Assembly (NCBI GenBank): GCA_963705885.1
Contig: OY970120.1
Span: 1,922,001 to 1,986,000, forward strand
From: MFD01275-c22 sp963705885
Lineage (GTDB): Bacteria; Actinomycetota; Actinomycetes; JACCUZ01
Length of the DNA: 64,000 nucleotides
Direction of reading: 5' to 3'
A program made the position numbers and the translations under genes. The notes under the pieces are model-generated. The model was not told the origin of the DNA. It searched no databases and saw nothing but the letters and a program-made list of their open reading frames with translations. Of this stretch, positions 1-8,346 are shown piece after piece (position 1 is the first letter of the stretch; each line of letters starts with the position of its first letter).

Positions 1-9
1 TCGCCGGTC

Positions 10-1368
10 GTGACCGAGCAGCCCGACCTCCAGCGGCGCCTGGCCGAGGTCGAGCAGGCGGTCCTGGGACGCACTCCCGAGCACGACATCGTGCCGACGC
101 TGGACCGGATCCGTGAGCTGCTCGACCTGCTGGGGTCCCCGCAGGACGCCGCACCGGTCATCCACGTCGCGGGCACCAACGGCAAGACCTCCACTGCGCG
201 GATGATCGAAGCCCTGCTGCGCGAGTTCGGGCTGCGGACCGGACGGTTCACCAGCCCGCACCTGCACTCGGTGCGCGAGCGGATCAGCTTCGACGGCGCG
301 CCGATCGACCCCGAACGGTTCGTCGCGACGTACGAGGACGTCGCGCCCTACCTCGACCTGGTCGACGCCCGCCACGAGGTGCGGCTGTCCTTCTTCGAGG
401 TGCTCACCGCGATGGGCTACGCGGCGTTCGCCGACGCCCCGGTGGACGTCTCGGTCGTCGAGATCGGCATGGGCGGCTCCTGGGACGCGACCAACGTCGC
501 CGACGCCAGGGTCGCCGTGGTCACCCCCATCGCGATCGACCACGTCCACTTCCTCGGCTCCAGCCTCGAGGAGATCGCGGCAGAGAAGGCCGGGGTCATC
601 AAGCCAGGGTCGTACGGCGTGGTGGCCCAGCAGCCGCTGGCCGCTGCCGACGTGCTCATGCGGCGCTCGGTCGAGGTGGGGGCCATCGTCGCGCGTGAGG
701 GCCTCGAGTTCGGCGTCCTCGCCCGACCGCTGGCGGTCGGCGGGCAGGTCCTGACGCTGCGCGGGCTGGTGGGGGAGTACGACGACGTTTTCCTGCCGCT
801 GCTCGGCGCCCACCAGGCCCACAACGCGGCCACCGCCCTCGCAGCGGTCGAGGCCTTCCTGGGCGGCGCGCACGCCGAGCGCGGCCCACTCGACGTCGAC
901 CTGGTCCGTGCTGCCTTCGCGGGGGTGACCTCGCCGGGACGGCTCGAGGTCGTCCGCAGCTCGCCGACCGTCGTGCTCGACGCGGCGCACAACCCGGCCG
1001 GTGCCGCGGCGACCGCCGAGGCCGTGCAGGAGTCCTTCGGCTTCACCCGCCTGGTGGGCGTGTTCGCGGCGATGGCCGACAAGGACGTCCGCGGGATGCT
1101 GGCGGCGCTCGAGCCGGTGCTCGCCGAGCTGGTGGTGACCCAGTCCGGCTCGGGGCGGGCGATGCCCGCCGACGAGCTCGGTGCAATCGCGGTCGAGATC
1201 TTCGGGGCCGACCGGGTCGAGGTCACGCCACGGCTCGACGACGCCATCGACTCGGCGGTCACCCTGGCCGAGGAGGAGGGGGACCTCGGGGGCTCCGGCG
1301 TCCTGGTGACCGGCTCGATCGTCACCGTCGCCGAGGCCCGCACACTGCTCGGGCTGGGCACGCGGTGA
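10..1368 (+). CDS. folC: Dihydrofolate synthase / folylpolyglutamate synthase
   Basis: FolC adds glutamate to dihydropteroate or folates with ATP, in the cytoplasm. The 452-residue length is normal for the family. The N-terminal Mur-ligase ATP-binding loop is seen as HVAGTNGKTST near residues 49-59. It is followed by the GRFTSPHLHSVRERI segment and the VVEIGMGGSWDATN motif, and the C-terminal ligase domain holds VLDAAHNPAGA. The GTG start lies only 9 bases inside the window, so a slightly earlier start cannot be excluded. Its stop overlaps the next gene (GTGA), suggesting translational coupling. The order folC-DUF4233-ndk is common in actinobacteria, where valS often precedes it, outside this window. 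Confidence 0.95.
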   Translation: MTEQPDLQRRLAEVEQAVLGRTPEHDIVPTLDRIRELLDLLGSPQDAAPVIHVAGTNGKTSTARMIEALLREFGLRTGRFTSPHLHSVRERISFDGAPIDPERFVATYEDVAPYLDLVDARHEVRLSFFEVLTAMGYAAFADAPVDVSVVEIGMGGSWDATNVADARVAVVTPIAIDHVHFLGSSLEEIAAEKAGVIKPGSYGVVAQQPLAAADVLMRRSVEVGAIVAREGLEFGVLARPLAVGGQVLTLRGLVGEYDDVFLPLLGAHQAHNAATALAAVEAFLGGAHAERGPLDVDLVRAAFAGVTSPGRLEVVRSSPTVVLDAAHNPAGAAATAEAVQESFGFTRLVGVFAAMADKDVRGMLAALEPVLAELVVTQSGSGRAMPADELGAIAVEIFGADRVEVTPRLDDAIDSAVTLAEEEGDLGGSGVLVTGSIVTVAEARTLLGLGTR

Positions 1369-1718
1369 GGGGCATCGGGGCCGTGGTTCTGGTGTTCGAG
1401 GGCCTGGTGCTCTTCTTCGCCACCCTCGTGGCGGTCGAGCTCAGCGACGTCGACGACGCGACCCTGTGGTGGGTCGGTGGCGTGGCAGCCGTGGGATGCG
1501 TCGTCGCGGCGGCACTGGTCCGGCGACCGTGGGGCCTGTGGTCCGGCTCGGTGATGCAGGTCCTCGTCCTGGCGGCGGGAGTGGCCCTCGCCGTGCCCGC
1601 GATGCTCTTCCTGGCCGCGGTCTTCGCCGTCCTGTGGTTCCTCACCGTCCACCTCGGTCTCAAGCTCGAGCGGCTCCAGGCGGAGCGCCGGGCCCAGCGG
1701 CCGCCGCCCGGCACCTAG
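1365..1718 (+). CDS. DUF4233 family small integral membrane protein
   Basis: This is a 117-residue hydrophobic protein of unknown function, starting with a GTG that overlaps the folC stop by 4 bases. Three to four membrane segments are visible: GAVVLVFEGLVLFFATLVAV near the start, WWVGGVAAVGCVVAAALV, then VMQVLVLAAGVALAVPAMLF running into FAVLWFLTVHLGLKLE. The C-terminus is basic (QAERRAQRPPPGT) and probably cytoplasmic. Size, topology and the position between folC and ndk match the actinobacterial DUF4233 family. No enzymatic motif is seen and no function should be inferred beyond membrane location. Confidence 0.85.
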   Translation: MRGIGAVVLVFEGLVLFFATLVAVELSDVDDATLWWVGGVAAVGCVVAAALVRRPWGLWSGSVMQVLVLAAGVALAVPAMLFLAAVFAVLWFLTVHLGLKLERLQAERRAQRPPPGT

Positions 1719-1723
1719 GGAGG

Positions 1724-1729
1724 TAGGGT
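1724..1729 (+). promoter_or_regulatory. Putative -10 hexamer (TAGGGT) for leaderless ndk
   Basis: TAGGGT ends 8 nt before the ndk GTG, so the predicted transcription start falls at or next to the start codon. No good -35 hexamer is seen. The same arrangement recurs at many genes in this window. The overlapping AGGGAGG at 1717-1723 is too far from the GTG (14 nt) to be a convincing ribosome binding site. Confidence 0.45.
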
Positions 1730-1737
1730 CGCCGCCC

Positions 1738-2145
1738 GTGAGCGAGCGCACCCTGGTTCTGGTCAAGCCCGACGCCGTCCGCCGCGGCCTGGTCGGGGAG
1801 GTGCTGACGCGCTTCGAGCGCAAGGGCCTGCAGATCGTGGCCATGGACCAGCGCCGCGTCGACGGGGAGCTGGCCGACCGCCACTACGCCGAGCACGTCG
1901 AGCGCGACTTCTACCCCCCGCTGCGGGAGTTCATCACGTCCGGGCCGCTGGTCGCGATGGTGCTCGAGGGCGACCAGGCGATCGCGGTCGTGCGGGCGCT
2001 GAACGGCGCCACCGACGGTCGGGCAGCGGCTGCCGGCACGATCCGCGGCGACCTCTCGCTGTCCAACCGTGAGAACCTCGTCCACGCCTCCGACTCGCCG
2101 GAGTCCGCCGAGCGCGAGATCGCGATCTTCTTCCCGGCCCTGTAG
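1738..2145 (+). CDS. ndk: Nucleoside diphosphate kinase
   Basis: Ndk exchanges the gamma-phosphate between nucleoside di- and triphosphates through a phosphohistidine. The protein has 135 residues, the usual length. It opens with the family's ERTLVLVKPDAVRRGLVGE strand-helix. The active-site histidine is H116 in NLVHASDS, and the C-terminus EREIAIFFP is typical. The GTG start is chosen because it gives the canonical N-terminus. A TANNNT -10 element just upstream suggests its own transcript in addition to read-through from folC. Confidence 0.96.
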   Translation: MSERTLVLVKPDAVRRGLVGEVLTRFERKGLQIVAMDQRRVDGELADRHYAEHVERDFYPPLREFITSGPLVAMVLEGDQAIAVVRALNGATDGRAAAAGTIRGDLSLSNRENLVHASDSPESAEREIAIFFPAL

Positions 2146-2202
2146 GGAATCTTTGCCTCGCGGGCCGCGCGCGTCCCTCCGGTCGCTCTCCTGACCCGCC
2201 GA

Positions 2203-2208
2203 TACGAT
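2203..2208 (+). promoter_or_regulatory. Candidate -10 (TACGAT) upstream of mreB
   Basis: The 134-bp gap between ndk and mreB contains TACGAT at 2203-2208, a fair match to the actinobacterial TANNNT -10. No convincing -35 lies 16-19 nt upstream. It would give a leader of roughly 65 nt to the mreB ATG. This is a weak call based on one hexamer. Confidence 0.3.
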
Positions 2209-2279
2209 GAACGCGCGCCCGTGCGGCACGGGGCGTGGACGCCAGATCCACCAGCACGCAACTCGGGAAGGCCCTTCGT

Positions 2280-3311
2280 ATGGGTACCAACATGTCGTTC
2301 ATCGGCCGGGACATGGCCGTGGACCTGGGCACCGCCAACACCCTGGTCTACGTCCGCGGCAAGGGCATCGTGCTCAACGAGCCGTCGGTCGTCGCGATCA
2401 ACACCAACACCGGAGGCATCCTCGCGGTGGGCGCCGAGGCCAAGAAGATGATCGGCCGCACCCCGGGCAACATCGTCGCGATCCGCCCGCTCAAGGACGG
2501 CGTGATCGCCGACTTCGACACGACCGAGCGGATGCTGCGCTACTTCATCCAGAAGGTCCACCGCCGCCGCCACCTCGCCAAGCCACGCATCGTCGTGTGC
2601 GTGCCGAGCGGCATCACGGGCGTCGAGCAGCGGGCCGTCAAGGACGCGGGCTACGCGGCCGGCGCCCGCAAGGTCTACATCATCGAGGAGCCGATGGCCG
2701 CGGCGATCGGGGCCGGCCTTCCGGTGCACGAGCCGACCGGCAACATGGTCGTCGACATCGGCGGCGGCACCACCGAGGTCGCGGTCATCTCCCTGGGCGG
2801 CATCGTCACCTCCCAGTCGATCCGCACCGGCGGCGACGAGCTGGACATGGCGATCATCACGTACGTGAAGAAGGAGTACTCGCTCATGCTGGGCGAGCGC
2901 ACCGCCGAGGAGATCAAGATGGCGATCGGGTCGGCGTTCCCCGCGCCGGACGAGCCGCACGCCGAGATCCGTGGCCGTGACCTGGTCTCCGGCCTGCCGA
3001 AGACGATCGTCGTGAGCGCCGAGGAGATCCGCAAGGCGATCGAGGAGCCGGTCAACTCGATCATCGACGCGGTGAAGACCACCCTGGACAAGTGCCCGCC
3101 CGAGCTCTCCGGCGACATCATGGACCGGGGCATCGTCATCACCGGTGGCGGCGCCCTGCTCAAGGGGCTCGACGAGCGGCTCCGGCACGAGACGGGCATG
3201 CCCATCCACCTCACCGACCGTCCGCTGGACTCGGTGGCGATGGGCTCGGGCAAGTGCGTCGAGGAGTTCGAGGCTCTCCAACAGGTGCTCATCTCCGAGC
3301 CCCGCCACTAG
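2280..3311 (+). CDS. mreB: Rod-shape determining actin homologue MreB
   Basis: MreB polymerises under the membrane and guides lateral wall synthesis. The 343-residue product has the actin-fold phosphate-1 segment DMAVDLGTANTLVY near residues 10-23, the adenosine/phosphate-2 loop VVDIGGGTTEVAVISLGG in the middle, and the C-terminal ITGGGALLKGLDERL. The ATG at 2280 is preferred because GGGAAGG lies 8 nt before it. A GTG at 2235 would add 15 unconserved residues, and a further ATG at 2292 is possible. It is the first gene of the mreB-mreC-mreD-mrdA-rodA operon. Confidence 0.96.
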   Translation: MGTNMSFIGRDMAVDLGTANTLVYVRGKGIVLNEPSVVAINTNTGGILAVGAEAKKMIGRTPGNIVAIRPLKDGVIADFDTTERMLRYFIQKVHRRRHLAKPRIVVCVPSGITGVEQRAVKDAGYAAGARKVYIIEEPMAAAIGAGLPVHEPTGNMVVDIGGGTTEVAVISLGGIVTSQSIRTGGDELDMAIITYVKKEYSLMLGERTAEEIKMAIGSAFPAPDEPHAEIRGRDLVSGLPKTIVVSAEEIRKAIEEPVNSIIDAVKTTLDKCPPELSGDIMDRGIVITGGGALLKGLDERLRHETGMPIHLTDRPLDSVAMGSGKCVEEFEALQQVLISEPRH

Positions 3312-3359
3312 ACCGATCCCGCCGACGACCGACCTCCCCCGACAGGGGCGGAGCACGCA

Positions 3360-4286
3360 GTGAACAGAGACACCCGGCGCACGCGGGTGCTGCTGGCGCT
3401 GCTCCTGGTCACGTCGATCAGCCTCATCACGCTCGACTACCGGGGCGGCGACCAGTCGCCGCTGGGCGGGCTGCGCTCGCTGGCCGCGACCGTCTTCGGA
3501 CCTGTGGAGCAGGTCTCCGCGGCGATCGTCGGCCCGGTCGCCGACGCCGTCGACGGCATCTCGGGCCTGGGCGACGGCCGCGACGAGGCGCGCCGCCTCC
3601 GCCGTGAGAACGCCGAGCTGCTGCGGCGGCTGCGCACGGCCGAGATCGACCGCACCCGGGTCGCCGAGCTCGACGCGCTGCTGGGCGTCGCCGGCGCCGG
3701 GCGCTACAAGGTCGTGCCGGCACAGGTGATCGCCATCGGTGCCGCCCAGAGCTTCTCGTGGACCGTGACCATCGACGCCGGAACCCGCGACGGCGTCCGC
3801 CGCGACATGACGGTCCTCAACGGCGACGGCCTCGTCGGGCGGGTGAAGACGGCCGGCCCGAGCACGGCGACGGTGCTGCTCGCGATCGACCCCGAGTCCT
3901 CCGTCGGCGTCCGGCTCGAGGGCTCGATGGAGGTGGGCTTCACGACGGGTCAGGGGCTCGCCGACGGGTCGGCCCTGAGCCTGCAGCTGCTGGACGGGCA
4001 GTCGACCGTCGTCCGCGGGGACCGGCTGGTGACCTTCGGGTCGCAGGGCTCGACGCCGTACGTCCCGGGCGTGCCGGTGGGCCAGGTGCTCTCGGTGCAG
4101 GGGACTCCCGGGTCCCAGACCCGCACGGCGGTCGTGGCGCCGTACGTCACCTTCTCCGCGCTGGACCTGGTGGGCGTTGTCGTGCAGCCGCCGCGGGAGG
4201 ACCCGCGCGACGCCGTGCTGCCCCCCCGGCCGACCCCGACGCAGCCGCCCCCACCGGCTCCCACGGCGCCGGGCGGGGGAGGCTGA
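3360..4286 (+). CDS. mreC: Rod-shape determining protein MreC
   Basis: MreC is a bitopic scaffold linking MreB to the extracytoplasmic PBP2/RodA machinery. The 308-residue product has one N-terminal membrane segment (VLLALLLVTSISLITLDY, about residues 10-27). A short coiled coil follows (RRLRRENAELLRRLRTAE, about residues 77-94), then the beta-rich MreC core with GDGLVGRVKTAGPSTATVLL. The C-terminus is a proline-rich tail. The GTG start has GGAG 6 nt upstream. Only 1 base separates its stop from mreD. Confidence 0.94.
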   Translation: MNRDTRRTRVLLALLLVTSISLITLDYRGGDQSPLGGLRSLAATVFGPVEQVSAAIVGPVADAVDGISGLGDGRDEARRLRRENAELLRRLRTAEIDRTRVAELDALLGVAGAGRYKVVPAQVIAIGAAQSFSWTVTIDAGTRDGVRRDMTVLNGDGLVGRVKTAGPSTATVLLAIDPESSVGVRLEGSMEVGFTTGQGLADGSALSLQLLDGQSTVVRGDRLVTFGSQGSTPYVPGVPVGQVLSVQGTPGSQTRTAVVAPYVTFSALDLVGVVVQPPREDPRDAVLPPRPTPTQPPPPAPTAPGGGG

Positions 4287-4287
4287 C

Positions 4288-4842
4288 GTGCCCTACGCCC
4301 GCGTCGCCGCCGCCGTCGTCCTCGTCGCGGTCGCCCTCGCGCTGCAGGTGACCCTGCTGTCGCGCCTGTCGCTGCCCGGCGCCACGCCGGACCTCGTCCT
4401 CCTCGTCGTGGTCGGCCTCGCGCTCAGCCAGGGGCCGGGGTTCGGCCTCGCGGTCGGTTTCGGCGCGGGGCTGGCCGTCGACCTGGTGCCGCCCGCGGAC
4501 CACGAGATCGGCCGGTGGGCCCTGGTCCTGACCCTCGTCGGCTACGGCGCCGGGCTCGCGCAGGCCGAGACCCGGCGCTCCGCGTTCCTGCCGCTCGCGG
4601 TCGTGGCCGCGGCGGCGGCGGGGTCGGTCCTCGCGTACGCGGCGCTGGGTGCTCTGATGGACGACGACCACGTGACCTGGTCGGCGGTGACCGCGCTGCT
4701 GCCCACGGCCGTCGTCTACGACGTGGTCCTCAGCGCCTTCGCGGTGCCTGCGGTGATCGCCGTGGCCCGACGCACCGAGCCGGGAGGCGCGATGTCAGCA
4801 GGCGCGACGTCGGGCGGGGCGCGACGGGGGGAGAGGTCGTGA
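4288..4842 (+). CDS. mreD: Rod-shape determining membrane protein MreD
   Basis: MreD is a small polytopic partner of MreC. The 184-residue product is almost entirely hydrophobic, with about five membrane segments starting at VAAAVVLVAVALALQVTLL. The short motif LPGATPDLVLLVVVGLAL is typical of MreD. The start is a GTG 1 base after the mreC stop. An open frame runs further upstream but overlaps mreC and lacks conservation. The last 4 bases overlap the GTG of the PBP2 gene. Confidence 0.9.
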   Translation: MPYARVAAAVVLVAVALALQVTLLSRLSLPGATPDLVLLVVVGLALSQGPGFGLAVGFGAGLAVDLVPPADHEIGRWALVLTLVGYGAGLAQAETRRSAFLPLAVVAAAAAGSVLAYAALGALMDDDHVTWSAVTALLPTAVVYDVVLSAFAVPAVIAVARRTEPGGAMSAGATSGGARRGERS

Positions 4843-7106
4843 GCGACCGGTCGCGGCTGCGTCTGGTGGTCCTGCAGGTGCTGGTCCTGTCCCTGCTGGT
4901 GACCCTGCTGGGCCGGCTGTGGTTCCTGCAGGTCGTCGAGTCGGAGAACTACCGGACGGCGGCGGCCGAGAACGGCACGCGCGAGATCGTGACCCCCGCG
5001 GCACGGGGGATGATCCTCGACGCGCGCGGCCGGCCGCTCGCGCGCAACCGGACCGCCCTCGTGGTGTCGATCAGCCGCACGGCGATGCTGCGTCAGCGCG
5101 ACGGCGGCCGCGACCTGGTGGCGAAGGTCGCCGGCGTCATCGGCGAGCCCGCCGAGACCGTCTGGGAGAAGACGCAGCTCTGCGGCACCGCGGGCGCCCC
5201 GCCCGCGCCCCGCTGCTTCAACGGCTCGCCCTACCAGCCCATCCCGCTGACCGACGAGGCCAACACCGCGATGGCGCTGCAGATCATGGAGCGCCGCGAG
5301 GACTTCCCGGGAGTCACCGCCGAGCTCACGGCCGTGCGCGAGTACCCCCAGCCCCTGGGCGCCAACGCCGCGCACGAGCTCGGCTACCTGGGCCCGGTCT
5401 CCGACGAGGAGCTCGCGGCCCGGGCGAAGGAGTCGCAGGACGCGAGGCACAACTCGACAAGCGTGAGCGAGACCGTCCTGCAGCGGACCGACCTGATCGG
5501 GCGGGCCGGTCTCGAGCGGCAGTACGACGAGGTCCTCCGCGGCCGGCCCGGCGTCAGGACGCTCGCGGTCGACCACCGGGGCGGTGTCAGCGGGGTCCTG
5601 TCCGAGACGGATGCCGAGCCGGGCAACTACCTGGTCACCACGATCGACGCCGAGGTGCAGGCCGAGGCGGAGAGGCAGCTCCGGGCAGCGATCACGCGGG
5701 CGCGCAAGACCGGTGACATCAACAAGGGCTACGCCACGAAGCTGAAGGCCGACTCCGGTGCCGTCGTCGTCATGGACGTGCGGACCGGCGGGATCGTCGC
5801 GATGGCCAGCTGGCCGACCTACGACCCGAACATCTGGGTCGGGGGCATCAGCAGCAAGGACTACCGGTCCATCAGCGGCAGGCGGAACAACTACCCGAAC
5901 CAGTCCCGTGCCTTCCAGGGCGAGTTCGCGCCGGCGTCCACGTTCAAGGCCGTGACCCTGCCTGCCGCGGTGAAGGCCGGCTACTCCGTGAACGCGTCCT
6001 ACGACTGCCCGTCGTCCTACTCGATCGGCGGGGCGCCCAAGCGCAACTACGAGTCGCAGGGCTACGGCACGATCTCGATGCTGCGCGCGATCCAGGTGTC
6101 GTGCGACACGGTGTTCTACAAGTTCGCCTACGAGACGTGGCTGCGCATGGGCGGGCTGAACGCGAAGAAGAAGGCCAAGGACCCGTTCACCGAGATGGCC
6201 AAGGCGTTCGGTCTCGGCCGCACCACCGGGCTGGACCTGCCGGGCGAGTCCGACGGCCGCATCGCCGACCGGGCCTGGAAGCGTGCCTACTGGAAGGCGA
6301 CGAAGGACTTCTACTGCGCGAAGGCGAAGACCGGCTACCCCGAGGTGGCGCGCAAGGACCCGCGCCGGGCGGCGTACCTCCTGCAGCTCTCGCGCGAGAA
6401 CTGCGTCGACGGCTACGCCTACCGCGGCGGCGACGCGGCCAACTTCGCGATCGGGCAGGGCGACACGACGACCACGCCGCTGCAGATGGCGCGCGTCTAC
6501 GCCGCGGTGGCCAACGGCGGGACGCTCGTCACCCCGCACATCGGCAAGGCCGTCATGACCCCCGAGGGCGAGCTGGTGCGGCGGCTCGAGCCGAAGCCGG
6601 CCGGGCGGGTGCCCGTCAGCAAGGCCACGCTGGGCTGGCTGCGCGGCGCGCTGCGGTCGGTGACCGAGGTCGGCACCGGCGCCGGCCCGTTCTCCCGCGC
6701 GGGGTTCCCGCTCGACAAGCTGCCGGTCGCGTCGAAGACCGGCACGGGCGAGGTCTACGGCAAGCAGACCACGTCGTGGTTCGCCTCCTACGCGCCCGCG
6801 GTGAAGCCGCAGTACGCCGTGGTGATGATGGTCTCCCAGGGCGGCACCGGCTCCGGGATCTCCGGACCCTCGGTCGCCGAGCTCTACAAGACCCTCTTCG
6901 GCGTCCGCGGGTCGCGCGTCGACCTCGCCAGGGCGGTGCCGCCGGGAGGGCACCCCACGACCGAGCTGCCGAGCGTGCGCCCCGACGGCACCGTGGTGCA
7001 GCCCGAGAGCCGCCGACAGGCCTCGCGCGTCCCCGACCTGCCGGGCCGCGCCGTCGCTGCACGCCGCGAGGACCGGGACGTCGGCCGCCGGGGGAGTCGG
7101 CGATGA
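4839..7106 (+). CDS. mrdA: Penicillin-binding protein 2, elongasome transpeptidase
   Basis: This class B PBP cross-links peptidoglycan during elongation, paired with RodA. It has 755 residues. One membrane anchor lies near residues 9-30 (VVLQVLVLSLLVTLLGRLWFLQVV), followed by the dimerisation/pedestal domain and the transpeptidase domain. Catalytic S367 lies in STFK, the second motif is SCD, and the third is the KTG box at K633-G635 (SKTGTGE). The start is the GTG overlapping the mreD stop, with GGGGGGAGAGG just upstream. Its stop overlaps the rodA ATG, supporting co-translation. Two transpeptidase-domain stretches are rich in Lys, Tyr and Cys, probably loop insertions. Confidence 0.95.
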   Translation: MSDRSRLRLVVLQVLVLSLLVTLLGRLWFLQVVESENYRTAAAENGTREIVTPAARGMILDARGRPLARNRTALVVSISRTAMLRQRDGGRDLVAKVAGVIGEPAETVWEKTQLCGTAGAPPAPRCFNGSPYQPIPLTDEANTAMALQIMERREDFPGVTAELTAVREYPQPLGANAAHELGYLGPVSDEELAARAKESQDARHNSTSVSETVLQRTDLIGRAGLERQYDEVLRGRPGVRTLAVDHRGGVSGVLSETDAEPGNYLVTTIDAEVQAEAERQLRAAITRARKTGDINKGYATKLKADSGAVVVMDVRTGGIVAMASWPTYDPNIWVGGISSKDYRSISGRRNNYPNQSRAFQGEFAPASTFKAVTLPAAVKAGYSVNASYDCPSSYSIGGAPKRNYESQGYGTISMLRAIQVSCDTVFYKFAYETWLRMGGLNAKKKAKDPFTEMAKAFGLGRTTGLDLPGESDGRIADRAWKRAYWKATKDFYCAKAKTGYPEVARKDPRRAAYLLQLSRENCVDGYAYRGGDAANFAIGQGDTTTTPLQMARVYAAVANGGTLVTPHIGKAVMTPEGELVRRLEPKPAGRVPVSKATLGWLRGALRSVTEVGTGAGPFSRAGFPLDKLPVASKTGTGEVYGKQTTSWFASYAPAVKPQYAVVMMVSQGGTGSGISGPSVAELYKTLFGVRGSRVDLARAVPPGGHPTTELPSVRPDGTVVQPESRRQASRVPDLPGRAVAARREDRDVGRRGSRR

Positions 7107-8287
7107 GCGTCGGCTACCGCCCCACGCCCTACTCCGTGCCGCCGCCACGGCGGGGGTCCCGGCTGATGCACCGCGACTCCGCGCTGCGCCGGATGGACTG
7201 GACGCTGCTGCTGTCGGTGCTGGCCCTGTGCGCGATCGGCGGGGCCCTCGTGTGGTCGGCCACCCGGCAGGAGGCGCTCGACACCGGCGGTGACCCGACC
7301 GCGTTCCTCGAGAAGCACGCGCTCAACGTCGGCGTCGGCCTCGTGCTCGGGGTCGCCGCATCGGTCTTCGACTACCGGCTGCTGCGGGCCTACGCGCCCG
7401 TCCTGTACGTCCTCTCGCTGGTCGGTCTCGTCGCCGTGCTGTCGCCGCTGGGCACGACGATCAACGGGTCGCACTCGTGGATCGTGCTGCCCGCGGGCTT
7501 CTCCATCCAGCCCTCGGAGATGGCCAAGGTCGCGCTCGTGGTCGGCATGTCGATGCTGCTGGCCGAGAAGCGCGACGCCGAGGCCGAGCCGCGCGACACC
7601 GACGTGGTGCTCGCGCTGGCCGTCGCGGCGGTCCCGCTGGCGCTGGTCATGCTGCAGCCCGACCTCGGCACGGCGATGGTGATCTGCGCGCTGGTGCTCG
7701 GCCTCGTCGCGGTGTCGGGGGCGCCGATCCGCTGGGTGGTCGGGCTGGTGCTCGGCGCGGTGCTGGTCGCGGTCGTCGCCGTGCAGACCGGGCTGCTCAA
7801 GGACTACCAGATCGACCGGTTCCGCGCGTTCTACGACCCGACGGCCGACCCGAAGGGCGCCGGCTACAACGTCCGGCAGGCTCAGATCGCCATCGGGTCC
7901 GGCGGCTTCGACGGGCAGGGGCTCTTCGAGGGCCGCCAGACGCAGGGCCGGTTCGTGCCCGCGCAGCAGACGGACTTCATCTTCACCGTGGCCGGTGAGG
8001 AGCTCGGCTTCGTCGGGGCGGCGCTGGTCGTGGTGCTGCTGGGGCTCGTGCTGTGGCGGGCCGGGCGCATCGCGATGTCGGCCGAGGACCTGTTCGGCCG
8101 GCTCGTCGCGACGGGCATCCTGTGCTGGTTCGCGTTCCAGGCCTTCGAGAACATCGGCATGACCCTGGGGATCATGCCGGTGACGGGCGTGCCGCTGCCC
8201 TTCGTGTCCTACGGCGGGTCCTCGATGTTCGCGAACCTCGTCGCGGTCGGCCTGCTGCAGAACGTGCACATGCGCCGCTACGCCTGA
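7103..8287 (+). CDS. rodA: Peptidoglycan glycosyltransferase RodA (SEDS family)
   Basis: RodA polymerises lipid II into glycan strands with the preceding PBP2. The 394-residue protein has about ten membrane helices after a basic, proline-rich cytoplasmic N-terminus. SEDS signatures are clear: INGSHSWIVLPAGFSIQPSE, the LQPDLGTAMV segment holding the catalytic-type Asp, the large loop QIAIGSGGFDGQGL, and the C-terminal PVTGVPLPFVSYGGSS. The ATG overlaps the PBP2 stop (ATGA). This closes the shape operon, and the next gene starts 59 bp later. Confidence 0.95.
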   Translation: MSVGYRPTPYSVPPPRRGSRLMHRDSALRRMDWTLLLSVLALCAIGGALVWSATRQEALDTGGDPTAFLEKHALNVGVGLVLGVAASVFDYRLLRAYAPVLYVLSLVGLVAVLSPLGTTINGSHSWIVLPAGFSIQPSEMAKVALVVGMSMLLAEKRDAEAEPRDTDVVLALAVAAVPLALVMLQPDLGTAMVICALVLGLVAVSGAPIRWVVGLVLGAVLVAVVAVQTGLLKDYQIDRFRAFYDPTADPKGAGYNVRQAQIAIGSGGFDGQGLFEGRQTQGRFVPAQQTDFIFTVAGEELGFVGAALVVVLLGLVLWRAGRIAMSAEDLFGRLVATGILCWFAFQAFENIGMTLGIMPVTGVPLPFVSYGGSSMFANLVAVGLLQNVHMRRYA

Positions 8288-8346
8288 CCCGAGGCCCGGG
8301 GTTACCCTGGACCGTCCCCACCCCCGCCGGAAGCAGGTCTGTCGTC

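Noticed and set aside
417..1844. Long reverse-strand open frame opposite folC, and similar long antisense frames across the window (for example 4716-7148, 10701-14060)
   Set aside because: These are GC-bias shadows. Their products are Arg/Ala/Pro/Gly-rich with no motifs, while the opposite strand has clear conserved genes.
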